This document shows positions 37,950 to 51,900 of a stretch of DNA of 64,000 bases, in pieces (position 1 is the first letter of the stretch; every line of letters begins with the position of its first letter). The notes under the pieces are model-generated. The model was given only the letters and a program-made list of their open reading frames with translations. It was not told where the DNA came from and made no database searches. Position numbers and translations under genes: made by a program. This DNA comes from Xiphydria camelus (Eukaryota > Arthropoda > Insecta > Hymenoptera > Xiphydriidae): positions 29,924,278-29,988,277 of the forward strand of contig OY783194.1 of NCBI GenBank assembly GCA_963678675.1, read 5' to 3'.

Positions 37950-40900
37950 ACCGTCAGTGATCGGTGGTCCCTTCAGACGCGGCACATGTGACCGATTAAT
38001 TCACTTTGAACCCGGTATACGGTGAAAGCCCCAGTACAGCCTGCAGGATCCACCAGAGTCGAACCCCCGCTAAATAAATCAGCCGGGAAAACGTATCATA
38101 TTGCTATAATTTGACTTCCCCTCGATCCGCGATTTTTTCTACACGCGAGCAGATCACCTTCAGTCCCCCCTATTATCCAGATGGCAACCAATCCGACCAC
38201 GCCGCACATATAGCCGCCCACCTGATAAGGTCGCACGCAACTGTAACATCTCGAAGAGAGGAGAGGACACGCTGAGATCCGCGGCCCGACTTTTGGGCGT
38301 TGCATACGTTGCTCATCCATACATACGCGTAGCACGTACGCGCGTTGCAGGCACACACCCACGTACGTATACTTGCTCGCCCGTACACGCGTACGGCTTC
38401 GCAGTCTCCTCTTTTAGTCTCTCTCTTTCTTCCTCACCCTTTCTCATCCCGTCTCTTTCTCCCTTACGCTCTCTCTCTCCTTCCCCCCTTTCTCTCTCTA
38501 TCTCTCTCTCTCTCTCTCTCTCTAAGTCTGCATCCGGCAGAGCGACTGTTTTTTGTGCATCGTATCGTATCCTTAAGTTCCCCGCTCGTCTTGGAAGTTG
38601 GCTCGCGATGCGCCACGTCTTCTCTCTCGACTAACCGCATTGCACCGCGCTAAACGCGACCGTTTTACTTAAACGAGAGGACAGCGAATGCCGTGCGCTT
38701 CTCGCGGGCTCCCAGTATAGGTATACATATATATAGATGGACGCGTATATAGCGCGGCGAGGGTCGATGATCACGACGGAACCAGACACGAGAACGCGTT
38801 ATCGTCAGGACGATGCGAGCGTTCGTTTCCTGACCGATAAATACTGAGAGCCGCTCGACGGATGAGCGCAAGCGCTGATACAGACGCCGGGAAAGGCTTT
38901 TCGCGGTAATCGACGACCGTGGACTACATTGTTCAGCTGAGAAGATTGCAAAAGTTTTGAGGAAACAAGTAAAGGCGAGACGAAAAGTTTCCGTAGATCG
39001 GTCGTCGTGTTGCGCGCTTTCTAAAAGTATGCAACTACGTTGCGTTGCGATTTCTGTCCTCCGCTGAACGCCCATCCGGACGTATTTGCAGTAACGCCGA
39101 GGGAGTAAAAAAATAGATCCGATTGCAGTTTAAGTTCGAATTTGCCGCGTCCGTCGATAGCGAAATGTGTAACGAAAAGCAAATACACGCAAATAACGTT
39201 CTCTTTTAAAAAAGGAACACATCTTGGGAATAGAATTGACCTCGGATTTATTCGAAAATATAGCGCGATGTAAATATCGACAAGAACGTCCCCAACGCAC
39301 ACAAAAGCATGCGACAAAATACTCGTAGTGCAATCATAAATCTTCCTACAGAGAATATTTCGATGAAATAACTGCGAGTTAATCGTAAGAAGAAATTTCA
39401 ATTAGACCGTCGCGCGCGCGCTTTTCGTACAAGACTCCCGAGTGCGGAGCATTTGCGGCAGGATTCAAATTGCAGATGGCAATTAATATCTATTATTACG
39501 CGCGATACATCTGCCCCCGATCCATCTTTCTTAATAAGCCGCGTTGCTCTTTCCGTCGCTCTTTGAAATGCAATATCCAGGTTATTTGATATACGTCATA
39601 TGGGGCTTAGGAGCCGCGCATATATTTTGGAGCGGTCTCCAAATTGGGACCATTGCTCCCACAAATTCTTGCCTTTAACGTACCGATTGTCCGCTTTTAT
39701 TTTCAGAGGTATAAGTAGTGGTCCGGTTGGACAACCGGTCCAATTTAAGTAACTGCCTCTTAAACTCTGTCTCCCCCCGTCCGAATCACCTTACGGTCGA
39801 ATTTTATCGAAGTCTCGAATTGACGTTATAATTATAAGTTCCGAGAAGAAATTCAGAGAATTCGCCAAGAGTCAAGACACCCTAAGCGCGTCAATCGGCG
39901 GGAACCGGGCCGTACCTTCTCTGCACGGCAATCTTTCGAATCACCTCCGGTTTCTTGGGTTGGGCGCGCATTGTGTAAATCGGAAAAAGGAAAGAACGTT
40001 CGATCGTCCGTGTACGTATTTGTATATCTCAGCAACGCGTTTATCAGGCGGACTTGCAGTAATATTGTCAATTACTGCAGCATTCGCTGTTACTCGCGTC
40101 GCGGACCTTTTGTAGTTCAACGCTATATTCGACGTTTACCGCTACTTTGAACGGTGTCCCATAGACGCGGGTATGGATGCGTTGAGTGGCACTTGCACTG
40201 GCTCAACGGTATTATATCGGGCTTTGGTTGGTTTGTGCAACCGTAATAAAGGGGATCATCTCTGGCCCGCCTGTATTATCCATTCCATTAATTCGTAACT
40301 TAATAATTAAAACGACGGAAAACGCTAAAATCTCCCCCCTCACCGTGCGAATACAAAATGCGCCGCACAGACCGAGCGCGATTCCGGTTTCAGTCGTACG
40401 TCGCGACGCGCAACGTCCAATTACGATTATTTCTACTCTCAACACCTCTCGCACCGCGCGCGCCTCCTTGCATCAGACAAATATTGTGCTAGAGAGATGC
40501 ACATCTGGCGTAAAGGTTGACGGGCAATGGCGAATTCTGCTCGAAATGGGGAGCGCGAATTTACTCCCGGCATCACGGATTCTTTCGCTGGAGACTTATT
40601 AAATTGTCATTTTTCAACATATCAGCCAATGGACAATTAATGCTCGTGCTCTCATTAGTTATGGAGGCGTTTGCCCTGATTAATGATTGCATGAGAATTG
40701 ATTGATTATTAGTTGGTACGTTTAAAAATGATATTTTAAAAAATCACCGGCGACAGAATCTGTAACGCCGAGTACGTTACGTGCAAATTGTTAATATCGT
40801 CGTAATTCCCGTGAGAATTCATATATCATTTGTGATTTTCGACGGATAATTTCAATTATTTCCCAACTTGAAACTCTCCGCGGAGAGTGTTGCTAATATA

Positions 40901-41526
40901 ACGTTTTACGATCGAATTGCGTGCGTGGTTCTAGTTTAGCGACACGATGGTATAGTATAACTATAGCAGGTATACGTTAGGTATGGCTCGTGGTAAGTAT
41001 AGACCGTTGGTCCAGACGGTTTCTGTTTACTATTTACCCGCGCGTAAAATAAACATTACCACTCGTCGTTCACTGCCAATGAACTTTATCTTCTACCACC
41101 ACTGCACGGTCTACGACTTTACGCGAAGCGACTGAGAGCGAAAAGGGTCCACACACAAGTCCGTATTTTCTCAGGTCCAAGATTCTGGCACTCTCTTGAA
41201 TTTGTGGTCGAAGCGGCCAGCGGTTGGCTATTCGATTCAATTATTTATAACTTCTTTATGAGGGATGCTCGAAAGCCAACCGTTTCTAAATATCGTTTCG
41301 GGAAATTTTCGAAAGCGGTAGGACGTTTTTTTTTTTACGTTTGAGAATATTCGAAGGGGAATAGTTACAAACATGTTTTTCACTATTATTCATGACAAAA
41401 ATCCTAGCAGCGTCGCGTTATTCGAAACTTCAAAATATCTTCAGAAATTTCGTGCAACGTGGAACGCGTAAATCTCGTCGTTTGCAACAGACCACGTGTG
41501 TTAGCATCCTACGGAGGAAAATTCGC
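37950..41526. other. Non-coding stretch
   Basis: A pyrimidine-rich tract (CT-rich) covers 38402-38524. Short frames only. GGAGCGGTCTCC...GGGACCATTGCTCC near 39632-39661 is a small stem. No tRNA: TTCGA-like words near 38056 lack a fitting cloverleaf. Confidence 0.4.
38402..38524 (+). repeat. Long CT-rich tract ending in a CT microsatellite
   Basis: About 120 bp almost wholly of pyrimidines, ending in an uninterrupted CT run at about 38502-38524. Confidence 0.85.
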
Positions 41527-41897
41527 AGAGCGCAGTTTGTTGCAAACGCTCTCAAAGTACCCCTGTATACCAGCTATCTAATCTGGTTTTTTATTCTCGC
41601 GACCCATACAATGTATTCCCGCCGACTGCACGTCTTCTATTCCCCGTCGGTGCAGCGGCATTGCGAAACAAATAGAACTAGTTCGTCCTTTCGTGTCGCT
41701 TAACGTGAAAAATGAAAAAAAAAAAAAACAGAGCAGAGCGCAGTTTTTAGCAAATGCTCTAAAAATTCCCTGCTATACACCAGCTTTTTATTCTCGCGAT
41801 CCATACAATGTATTCCGCCGACTGTACTTCCTTTCGGTGCAGCGGCATTGCGAAACAAATAAAACTACTTCATCCTGTCGCTTAACGCGAAAAACCA
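41527..41897 (+). repeat. Tandem segmental duplication, unit about 208 bp
   Basis: Copy 1 (41527-41714) and copy 2 (41735-41897) share GAGCGCAGTTT, TTTTTATTCTCGCGA, CCATACAATGTATTCC, CGGTGCAGCGGCATTGCGAA and GTCGCTTAACG in order, with small deletions in copy 2. A poly-A run separates them. Non-coding. Confidence 0.85.
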
Positions 41898-43300
41898 AGA
41901 AACAGAGCAATGAAAGATTTACCGAAAAAGTCCTCCCAGCTGACGGAGCCATCAGAATCCACGGCAGAGGCGGCGGCAGCCTCCGCATCCGCCTCGCTTC
42001 CCATCCCGTATCAAAATTACGTCGGCGTATCCCTCGACTCACTTTGCTATCTCTCGCGATCCGTGGAACTGCGGTGCACAGCACTCATCACATGTCACTG
42101 TCGTCACGATAAAAAAAAAGAGTTAATCCGTACGATCGCACCGCCGCGGGACGAAATACGCTCACGGGAAGCAGCGGCAGTGGCAACGACAGAGGGCACA
42201 GATCCAACATCCCCTCGCCACGAGGTCGCGAGACGAACTGAAGCGGGCCGCGGCTTCGAGAGACCGGTGTGCCTACCGACTTGGGGATCACTCCAAAGTG
42301 AGACCGCTGTATGTCGACGACGACGTTCCGTCGTCGAATGCGCTGAAAAGAGCCTCGCGGTGCAGCGAATTGGACGGTGCACGACTCGTTTGTGCTTTTT
42401 GCGTAACTATAACAATACGTACATACCTATACATATATCGCGCGAGCATAGTAGGCTGACTTTCATTGGGGAATCGTTTGCTGATTGATCGAACGGCAGA
42501 GCCAATTACCGTTTTCCGAGTACGCGCGTGTAAACTGCATACGCGTACGCGGAATTAGGTATCGAGAGCGGCGTTAAATGCTAATTGTGATTAATTGGCG
42601 ACGCCCGCTGGCAATTGACGGAGAAATCTTTCGCTGCATTTCTACGATATTCGGTTCGCTTCGCGCGCCTAATTGGTGTGTAATATGTGTACGCATGGCG
42701 TGATCGCGAATCGGGCGGGCTCGTTTCTTTTTGAAAAGAATGTTGCGGTAAATCCGTACTTATATATAGCTGTCTTCGACTCAATTGCTTTTCCGGAATT
42801 AGATTTGTCCTCAACCCTTTCGATGTGGTTGGGGTTAGGATACATCCAAAGAATCAGAAATGTAATTTTGGAATAAATAAATGTACTTTGTTAAATAACG
42901 AATCTCATTATAAGATATCTTTTATGGCCGAGAGTTCCTGGAAAAATATTCAACGAACTCGGAAGTCTTCGTTGCGTTAAAATCGGTGCAAAGGAAACGA
43001 AAGATTTATTCCAATAAATCTAATGAAATTGTGTAGCAACATCTGAATGGATATTAATTATCATTTGAATTCATCGACGTTAATCTTTCGCTATTTAAAA
43101 TATGCACGATTCTCTCGAAATTCAGTTTTACCAAAATCAACGCTAGAATTCACCCGAACGCGTGAATTACGTCGAGCGAATTTATACTCCCCATTAATAA
43201 AGTATAACGTGGCCGAGTATACGTTGGAGTGAAACCGCTTGTTATTAGCCACGCCGCAGTTTATTCGTCGAATAAATTGACTCGCAAAGTAATCTTCTTT
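41898..43300. other. Non-coding stretch
   Basis: A 192-codon plus frame (41910-42488) is Ala/Arg/Ser-rich and overlaps minus-strand frames. It has no recognised domain, so I do not call it a gene. Confidence 0.4.
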
Positions 43301-43369
<69 letters not shown>

Positions 43370-43370
43370 A
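43301..43370 (+). repeat. GA microsatellite with GAAA interruptions
   Basis: About 70 bp of GA, broken twice by an extra AA. Confidence 0.95.
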
Positions 43371-46300
43371 GTCGGGCGTGAAACAATTTCCCATTAAATA
43401 CTCGTTCGACTACAGCAAGTGCAATCGCTTCGAAGAGAGACGTTCCTAATTCGACTTGTCGTCGGAGGGAGGGAGACGTTCATTTTCTGCGTTATTCACG
43501 AGTAATAACGGAACAAACATTTTGTTTGTATTATGTCTCCGGGGCTCAGAGTCACGTGCCTACCAAGAAGGGTTCAGCGTGAAACTGGCTTTACGTGCTC
43601 CTTTCACCCCCCCCCCCCTCCCCCACCCCCACGCAAGGGTTTATTTTTTTCAATGCTAGTATTGTGGAATATACGCGTATACGTATATTAGAGACTCCAC
43701 ACAAACGCGCCGTCGAAATCGCTGTTCTATTATTAGACGGGCTGCGCCTGCCCCTGCATCCAATGACGGGATGAATGGAGAATGGTTTCTGAGCATTAGG
43801 ATGCCGTATGCTCCATGCCGCACCTACTGCTCGTTTAAATTGCTCGTTTTTCCATTTTTCTCGTGCGAAAAACGAAAATTCAAGGCTCGGTTTCTTATTT
43901 TTTTAAAATAAAATGTAATTATTAAATCGGTAAATAATTTCACTTTAATGGCGGGTTATTTTAAATTTTCTTTTATTTCAGTTTGAATAATAAACAATGA
44001 GATAGAAAATTATAAGGTCATAACTACACGAATATACATATATAATATATATCTCCTAACTTATGCTCGTTATTTATATCTTTTTTTATCCTTTCGGTCG
44101 ATGTAATTATACGCCTAACTCTAGATTGACCTGCTGCGAGTATCTCATTAAAATGCAAAGTACTGCTCATTATCGTCGAATTTGCAACGTTTCGCCGTAA
44201 TATATACTTAATTCCTTATCGACGCACTAAGAGAAAAATACGGCTGAATCAGTTGCGATTTAACCAGAAATCGCAGTCGATCGTGTGGCCCGAATTTTAT
44301 CTCGGTTGTCATGTATTCCAAAGAAAAATAACACTCTTCTTGCAGTGAAAACAAAGAGCCGCAGTTAATGCATGATTGGTTCTGTGATGAGTAATATTGT
44401 AGGTGTATTAGTCGTTCATACCGACAACCCCCCCCCCCCCCCCCCCATAGATTCCACCAAAAATCGTAGATGATCGCTTTCCTCGTTTTTTTCTCAGTGA
44501 ACTTTTCGCTCAATGCGACCTCCACAAGACGAACGTTTAAAAATAAATTACCGCACGCATACTCAAAATGTCTCACGTCACACTCGCTTCGTCTCCTATT
44601 TTTACATTAGTCTATAGTTAACAACCTGTTGACATTTATTATATTGGTTCGTAGCTTATGATACTTTGAGATAATTTTTGCATTGCCACGGTGTCTATCG
44701 GCAGTCTCCTCGACCGAGAATATTCAGTACATAGTTTCTCGGTTTGTCGTCAAGTAGTCGGTATATTTGGTTCCCGAAGTTTTGCAACGATTAAAGTCAA
44801 TTTTCTCATTTCATTGTAAATCCAGTATTTCTCCATGCCGGTAAACACCAACAAGGCAAAACGTATTCGTGTAAAGTCGTAACGATGCGCGTTGATTCTA
44901 CGATATAAAAGCGAAATATATTAAACTTAATTTTCTTTCTTTATATATTCTACTTTTTGCTACGATAACTGCGGGTTACGATTATAAATTCACTTTGTTG
45001 CCGCACACTTCGATCGCGCTACATTTTAAAGAGCCGCAAGAAAAATTTCCGTTTTTCGCTTAATATAGGATAACACAGCTATAAATATATTCAAACTTCA
45101 TTCCGCGATAGAGTTTCTTCAATAGAGCGTTCATTTGACACATTCAAGCGTCATTCTCGCTGCGGCACAGTTCGCAGCGATGACAGCCGTTTAATGCCAC
45201 GATTGTAATACTTCAGGTATTTACGAGGTTTACAGTCTCCATTTACTAATCGAGAAGATACATTTATCTAACAAAGACGAGGATCACCTCGTCCACGTTA
45301 AAATTTATAGTTATGCCATCCTAGTACAGTTTGTTTCTCAGTCGATCTTCTTTATTGAAGATGCAATCATGATTCGAAAACCTGTAAGCTACCATTAGCT
45401 TTGTCTACTTCAGATGAAGCTTTTAATAATTTTAAATATTTATTACTTTATCCTAAGATAATACGTAACATTTACAGTGGTGTTATTTACAAGATTAACT
45501 CCAAGCAATGTTATCCTTTTCCCTATCAAAAAAGATAATTCTCATATAATAGTGGATATATGTATCTATCTATAATACACATTGAATATACGAATATGGT
45601 ATTATTTATTAGAGTACTTTGGAAGCTGACGAAACACGCTAAGGATCGCGAAGAATCGACATATATCGCCATTTATTAGTCGGCAAGAAAAGTGCTTACG
45701 ATAAATGTTGCGTAGTTTTGGTAGCCCAGCAATTTTTGTCTGAAATATTTTTCTCTCTGGGTAGCCAATTGTCAAATATAGAAACCTAAAGCGTACTCAT
45801 CTCAAAAGTACCAAGCATACTCATCTCAAAAGCTCACTGCGATATTATTATGTAGTATTGCTTTTGATAACATACTAATGTGATGGAAGAGGGTGGAAAT
45901 AGAGAAAATCGTTGACAGGGAAAAAAAAGAATGTCTCCTTCAACTCTTATTTAGAATTGTTTACGGTTTTGTTGGTCATATACAAATGCTGCAATTGAAC
46001 TTAAATGGAGGATCGATAGGTAATGATTATAATGGAAGAATTAATGTTTTTGCAATAGCATACACACATCCACTTTTGTAATTGACGAAACTTTAAAGTC
46101 TTGGCTTGCCTGTTTAAGTTCCATATCACTGTTAATCCAACCAATTTGCATGAGAATTTGCATTTCCATGACTTATAATTGTATTATATCTATAGTGAGA
46201 AACACTTATATTGAACCAAATATGTATACGTATTTCGGTTACCTCGTTGTAGCATGATATGAAAAGTGTGTGAAACGAAATCCACTTATTTTAAAACTAC

Positions 46301-48055
46301 AGAAATTCCACAGGAATGATTATAGAATTACTTAGATATTGTTTCATTTCGTAAATAATACATATCACGTGTACTCATCTTATACTCGAATTTAGTAAAA
46401 CAATTTCATTCATTTTTTTCGTAGCTTGAATTATAGGATTTGCCGATTACGTGCATATACCTAAATATATGTTACAAGTTGCAAGATAAACTAAACCAAT
46501 CGATTAGTTTTCAGATCAATCGTCCTACTTTCCAATATCTGATGAATTCCATCTTATCTTCTCTAATAAATTGTTCTTTTTCCTATGAACAATTTACAAT
46601 TGTACATGTCTAAATGATCATTTTATCCTAATATCACTGAACGAAGTACACTATGCCTTTTAAAATAAAATTATAACTATCTAGTAAGGCAGAAAAAGAG
46701 ACGGAGAAATGAGTTAGTTTTGTTCAACTTTAATAGTAATGAATTCTCAATGCAAAATGTTTATGCAATATGTAATGAATTAATGACTAATGAGATTACG
46801 AACCTATCAAACTATTCAATTTGAAATCAGCGAATTTATAAAATTAAAAATTAATGGTAGTGTGTACCTACTAAGTTATAACGGTACTCGAAATTCAGAA
46901 TGTTCCACAGTTAGAAAAACCCAATTCTTGCAACTTGACTATATTATGTGCATTAATAAGTTTTACCGTACGAGATATTAATCATTAAGCAACATCGTAT
47001 AATCGTAATGCGATGGCAGCTGATAAAGAATAATGATAAAATAAAAAATCAATTACTCTCAATAACGATTATCTCCCGAATTTCATTTCTAAAACCTATT
47101 TTTGATCGAGTGTTAAATTAAAGTTTTTAAAAAAGAAACATTATTATTAGACGTACTAAAATTATTGTATTACAAAGCGAAGGTATTGTAATTGACGAAA
47201 AACTATTATGCTGGAAAATAATTTTTTTTTAGTCTACAGTTGAACATTAGCACATATCAGCTATTCTATTTACACTATTACTGAAATCGGCTTAACAATT
47301 CATTGTACGCATTCATCCGTGAACCTATAGTGATGAAAAAGCAGTCTTATAAACTTTTGCGAGACCGGAAGCCTCGAATTCGATATACATATTATGAGCC
47401 CTTATCCTTCTCGAAAGAAAATCAAAGCATAACCAAATAAATGATCATCGTACTATAGAAGTCATCGCCTTTCAAAATTAAATTATCACGTTTTTGCCTT
47501 GTGTGAAGGAAGGAAACAAAGTTGTTCATTCACCTAGATTCAGTCGATTATGAGACTTCTTCTGCAAATTACATCCCTTAGCAACTATATTAGACAGCCA
47601 CGAAGCCGCAGATAATTCTACGGTAATTCTACTAAATCATGTAGCCGATACGTTGAACTGTTATTGGTCTATTCAATATGTCATAATTATAGAATCAGAG
47701 TAGGTATTGCTACATCGGTAAAATCCAGTTCAACTGTATTTGGTGCGTCCACGTTTATCCCTCTTCTTTGTAGATATCATTGGCAGAGAATAACAACCTT
47801 TTGTTTTTTGTCGGTCGGTTTTATCTGCAAGTCCTATTAAACAACTGGCTTTACTTTTTCCATAATTTTTTTTAATCGATTGTCAATTTGGGAGGCAATT
47901 TCAAATTAGTTATATTACACAATCATCATTCATGACTACCCTAATCGTCTTGATCTAAAGCTTTACCTGATTGCTTCAAAGCTACACGTCCTCTCTCTCA
48001 TTTTTAGAATTGTTCAACCAAGTTGAGCCATAAAATTAAAATAACAGTTGAAAAT
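43371..48055. other. AT-rich non-coding DNA downstream of VRK1
   Basis: Mostly AT-rich with no exon recognised. The part nearest 48 kb is expected to be VRK1 3' UTR; an ATTAAA on the minus strand at 47871-47876 is a possible poly(A) signal. A short direct repeat of ACTCATCTCAAAAG lies at about 45795-45825. Confidence 0.4.
44428..44446 (+). repeat. Poly-C run of 19
   Basis: An unbroken C run in AT-rich surroundings. A shorter C-rich run lies at about 43606-43633. Confidence 0.9.
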
Positions 48056-50373
48056 TTACTCACGTTTCAAGTGGGCTGCCCTGGATCGTGTCAGCCGGGG
48101 GGAAAATTGCTGATTAGAAGTCGGGCTAGAGGTTTGGATAGGTACTGTTGTTTTCTTCTTCAGTTGGGCTACTTTTTCCATTACTGGTGTCATCCACTTT
48201 GCTACCAAATCACTGCTGGTAAAAGAATTTTTAAGGATTATACATATATACATTCATAAACATAAACATCGGTATGCAATGATAACGTTGCACACAGCAT
48301 TACTTACTCTAAAGATTTGGACGTCGATCTACATCTAGCGACACCGGCTTGTTTCTCTTTCATCTTTTGCAATACTTGCAACATTGCATAAGTCGGTAAC
48401 GCTGGCGGCGGTGGCGATGGAGGCGGAGTGGGAGGAGTAAGTGAAGATGGCGGTACTTGGATGTGATCCTTTGCGAATTTATCGGGATGTCGCGCCAGGA
48501 CTGCTTCCCAGCTGAATTCATTTTTCGGCGACGTGGTATGAGTATTCCTTGTTTTTCGTATCTGAAAATAATTTGAATATTTTGTTGATCGCGCGTGAAT
48601 AACCAAAGTCGAGCAAATGCAGAAAGTATATAATTCTATGAAAGTTGCAATAAAACTCACCTGACAGTTTACTGGTTTGCAAGGATTTCGCGTTGCATTT
48701 CTCAGATACGACTTTGCATTTTTCTCGATCGAGTTGCCGCCAGAAATGTTTTCGTTGCAATGTCGTTTAGCTTTGGAGAAAGGAGAAACGGGACTGCTGC
48801 TTTCTCGTTTGATACCTCGGGAAAACAGACCTCGTAAGTACGAGTAATCCGGTCTCGCTTCAAATTCCAAACCAGCGACGTATTCCATGTATTCCTTGAT
48901 GGTACCTATCACAATAAAAACAATTACTAGCTACTGGTGTAATTAAATAAATATATGCCAATCTCTGATTAATACATCCATAAATATTGAAATCCGTATT
49001 AAGACTTTTTTTTATATAATAAATTACTCCAAATACTTACCAGGATGTTTTTTATCGGGAAAACACTCGCGCATAAGTAACGGTATATTAGACAGCAAAA
49101 TCTCCTTTTGCGCGTGAATATCTTCCGGATTGACCGTCGGTGATAAGCCACCGTCCGCTTTTTCCCAAGGTAATCTTCCGCACAGCCATTGCAATAAGTT
49201 ATATCCTAACGACTCCAGATCTCCTCTCCTCGAGTGTGCTGAAAATATGCAATGTATAAACATCCGTACGACTTTTATTGGGATAAATATGTCACAAGCA
49301 AGTCATCGCTTTCAAACGCAATCAACGTACTTCCATGGTGTGCATCCCGCGAGGTAAATTCTAACGTGCCCTCGTGTGCCCGTCGCTCATCATGGGCAAA
49401 CGGCTTATGTACGCCAGCTCTCGTGCGAAAACGACACGCGAGTCCGTAATCAACGAGATACGCCTGCGGTTTCTGCACTTCCCGTTCGCGATCGTTTAGC
49501 TCCATCAGAATATTGGACCCTTTCACATCAGCGTGGACGTATCCACGGCTATGAATGTATTCCAAGGCGTCCAACTGAAAAACAACGACGCTATTTTCTA
49601 ACATTGCTGATACAGCAATTCGATAAAATTATAGTCAACATTTATCTTACTCTCCCTCTCGACTTTACGAATTATGCTTACCATTTGTATTGCCAGCGTA
49701 TAAATTAATTTCATAGGTAACTTTCTGCTGTATGCCAAAAATAATTTGCCCACGTCAACACCGTAACGTGGTATTACAAGGAACCTGTAACGTTCTCCTT
49801 GGTAAATATGAGAACCTGAACCTTCGTAAGTAGGCACGGGTATTCTTCTCAGTCTCTGCGACTTACTCCAACTTTCAACTATAGAAAGAAACATATTGAA
49901 AGGTAACACAAATAAAAAGTGTATCTTAATCTAGTATATAATTTAGCTTCTTAAATTTTGTTAAATCGTCCTTTGATCTGACTTCTCTTACAGCTTCAAA
50001 AATTGCAAGGTACATACTCATATATTTTCGCGCGACTCTAATGTAGAAGTTCATTTCGACGAAAAGAGGGCCATTATTATGTGGCTCAATTTTGATGACA
50101 TATTTTGCATCTTCTCCCACTGGTTTGTCCACATTATTTGACGCTGGAAACAACAAGAGTATAAATTGTGAATCAGTGAATATTTTCTTCGAGTCTGTCA
50201 AACATACCGAGATAAACATCACCAAAGCCACCAGAGCCGATAGATTGTCCGAGTCTCCATCGTTGTTGAGTGATATCAGTTAAAATTTCACCTGCTGGTA
50301 GATGCGACGGCAATCGGCAACCTAATGCCGCCACCCGCTTAACAGGGACCTCCTCTGCTCGTCGTGGTGCCAT
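48056..50373 (-). CDS. VRK1: VRK1-type serine/threonine protein kinase (ballchen / NHK-1 orthologue)
   Basis: Coding exons in transcript order: 50373-50208, 50143-50018, 49878-49682, 49574-49331, 49238-49041, 48905-48661, 48561-48308, 48215-48056 (stop TAA). Phases agree throughout and give 529 aa. Kinase landmarks: glycine loop GSGGFG at 46-51, the VAIK-type lysine K73 (YVIKIEP), catalytic loop HADVKGSN with D179, and DYG (D205) in place of DFG, as is usual for VRKs. [10 protein letters not shown] and [12 protein letters not shown] match the VRK1 activation region and helix F. The tail has a proline run, basic stretches and [10 protein letters not shown] near the end. By family it phosphorylates BAF and histones in chromatin and supports nuclear-envelope and mitotic or meiotic functions. 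The start was chosen at MAPRRAEEV because the frame before it shows no upstream ATG in the same exon. Exon 2 is read only to 50018 because the open frame beyond breaks the alignment to VRK1, while splicing there restores it. Confidence 0.95.
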
Positions 50374-50403
50374 TAGCACAGCTGGATCATTCACGCAGAC
50401 TAT

Positions 50404-51480
50404 AATAGTCCGAGCAATTAAGTTAGAGATTTTCTTGTTACGTTGGAAAGTGAAAATATTATAATATAATACACACGTTTATAGATGCTAAAATTAAGAG
50501 ACATGGATTAATAGATACAATATTAGAATACCTGATGCTTCTTCCTATTAAGCATAACAGATTATATATTATTCATAAATTATGTAAGAAAGAATGCTAA
50601 AAAAGGTGTAAAATTGGAAATATCTTCAAAGTTAGTTCAATTGGTACAAAAATGGTAATAAAATGCATTGTTGAGAAAAAGCAAAATTATATAGTATAAC
50701 ATCATAGGTACTAAAACTATCAAACATTGACGTTTATTTTTAAAAAAGTAAACATTACAATGTCAATATGACAATTTTTAAATAGGCATCTATCGACACA
50801 AATAAATATTCATATGATTCTTGTATTGATCTACATGCACTTTTTTATGATGTACATAAATAATGTTATAATCACAAAACAACTGAAGTATATCTATGTT
50901 ATTCTTAATGAAATATGTTTTGTAAAAAGTGCATCTTAAAAACAATCAATCATTAAATGATAAATACGTTTTCTAGAAAATTGTTATAAAAAATTATATT
51001 TCATTAAAGTTTAAAATCATTAGTTAATTTTAATTTGGTTGTCAAATGAATTGTATAAATTGTATACCTAACATTGTTTAAGTTAATTGTTCCCACCTCT
51101 CAATAATAATTCTCTTAATTATATTAATAATTAATAATAATTAATAGTAATTTTATTGTTTAACAATGCAAGACATTTGAGAACGAAATTGTGTATGTTA
51201 ACTATAACAAGTACAAACAAACTAACATAACTGCAGAAAAACTAGAAATTTCTCAGAGTAAAGAAATATTTTACTTATTGTATTCCGCAATCGTGGTTCC
51301 TGTTGCATAAGACATATGTACTTTTACAACACCCAATTCTCGTCTTACAACAGAATTGAAGCATTACTTACACTACAAAACTTAAGAATCAAAAATAGAA
51401 ATATGTAATTTCATCGGCGTACAGCATACCTATACACTGTGCAATATTAAAGTAAATATTTATTGTCAATATATCTTTAC
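50404..51480. other. Putative first intron of VRK1
   Basis: AT-rich, with no open frame of note and no repeat recognised. Confidence 0.35.
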
Positions 51481-51900
51481 CTAGATACCATAAGATCGCA
51501 TATAGTGAGTTCTAATTAATTTAACGGATACCCCGTTGAACGCTGTTTTTAACTATCGATTTCTTCATTAATTTGCACTACACTTTCGACGATCCACTCT
51601 TGCACTTCCATGCACTACCATTTTACGAAACGGTTGCTGATCTCTAGGTGCCGAGCAGCTGGAACGCGCGTTCCTAAATGCACAGCATAATTTCCGCCCT
51701 TCAAATGCACTAAGAAGATGGCGCTCCCAATTTTTCAACGGTATTTCGTAAATTGCATTCATAAAAAGGAATGGCAAAGATTTGTTTGCTCTAAATGCAG
51801 CTAATTATACGTAAAACCTATTTTGACAGCTATTTATCTTCCTATAAACGTTTTTTACTGTACGCCACAACGTACTTACGATCGATTTGCGAACGCTCTA
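51481..51900 (-). other. Possible 5' UTR exon of VRK1
   Basis: A good donor on the minus strand (CTAG followed by GTAAAGAT) ends at 51481, and an acceptor (ATTATAG) lies at about 50403 just before the VRK1 start. The first boundary is not visible. A 69-codon frame at 51568-51777 within it would be an upstream ORF if transcribed. Confidence 0.3.

Noticed and set aside
38040..38075. tRNA-like TTCGA word
   Set aside because: On the minus strand GGGGGTTCGACTC looks like a T-arm, but no matching acceptor stem, D-arm or anticodon arm can be placed around it.
41910..42488. 192-codon plus-strand frame
   Set aside because: It starts next to a tandem duplication, has low-complexity Ala/Arg composition and overlaps minus frames. 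No family is recognised.
49926..50017. Coding extension of VRK1 exon 2
   Set aside because: The open frame continues, but splicing at 50018 restores the VRK1 alignment and phase, so this stretch is read as intron.
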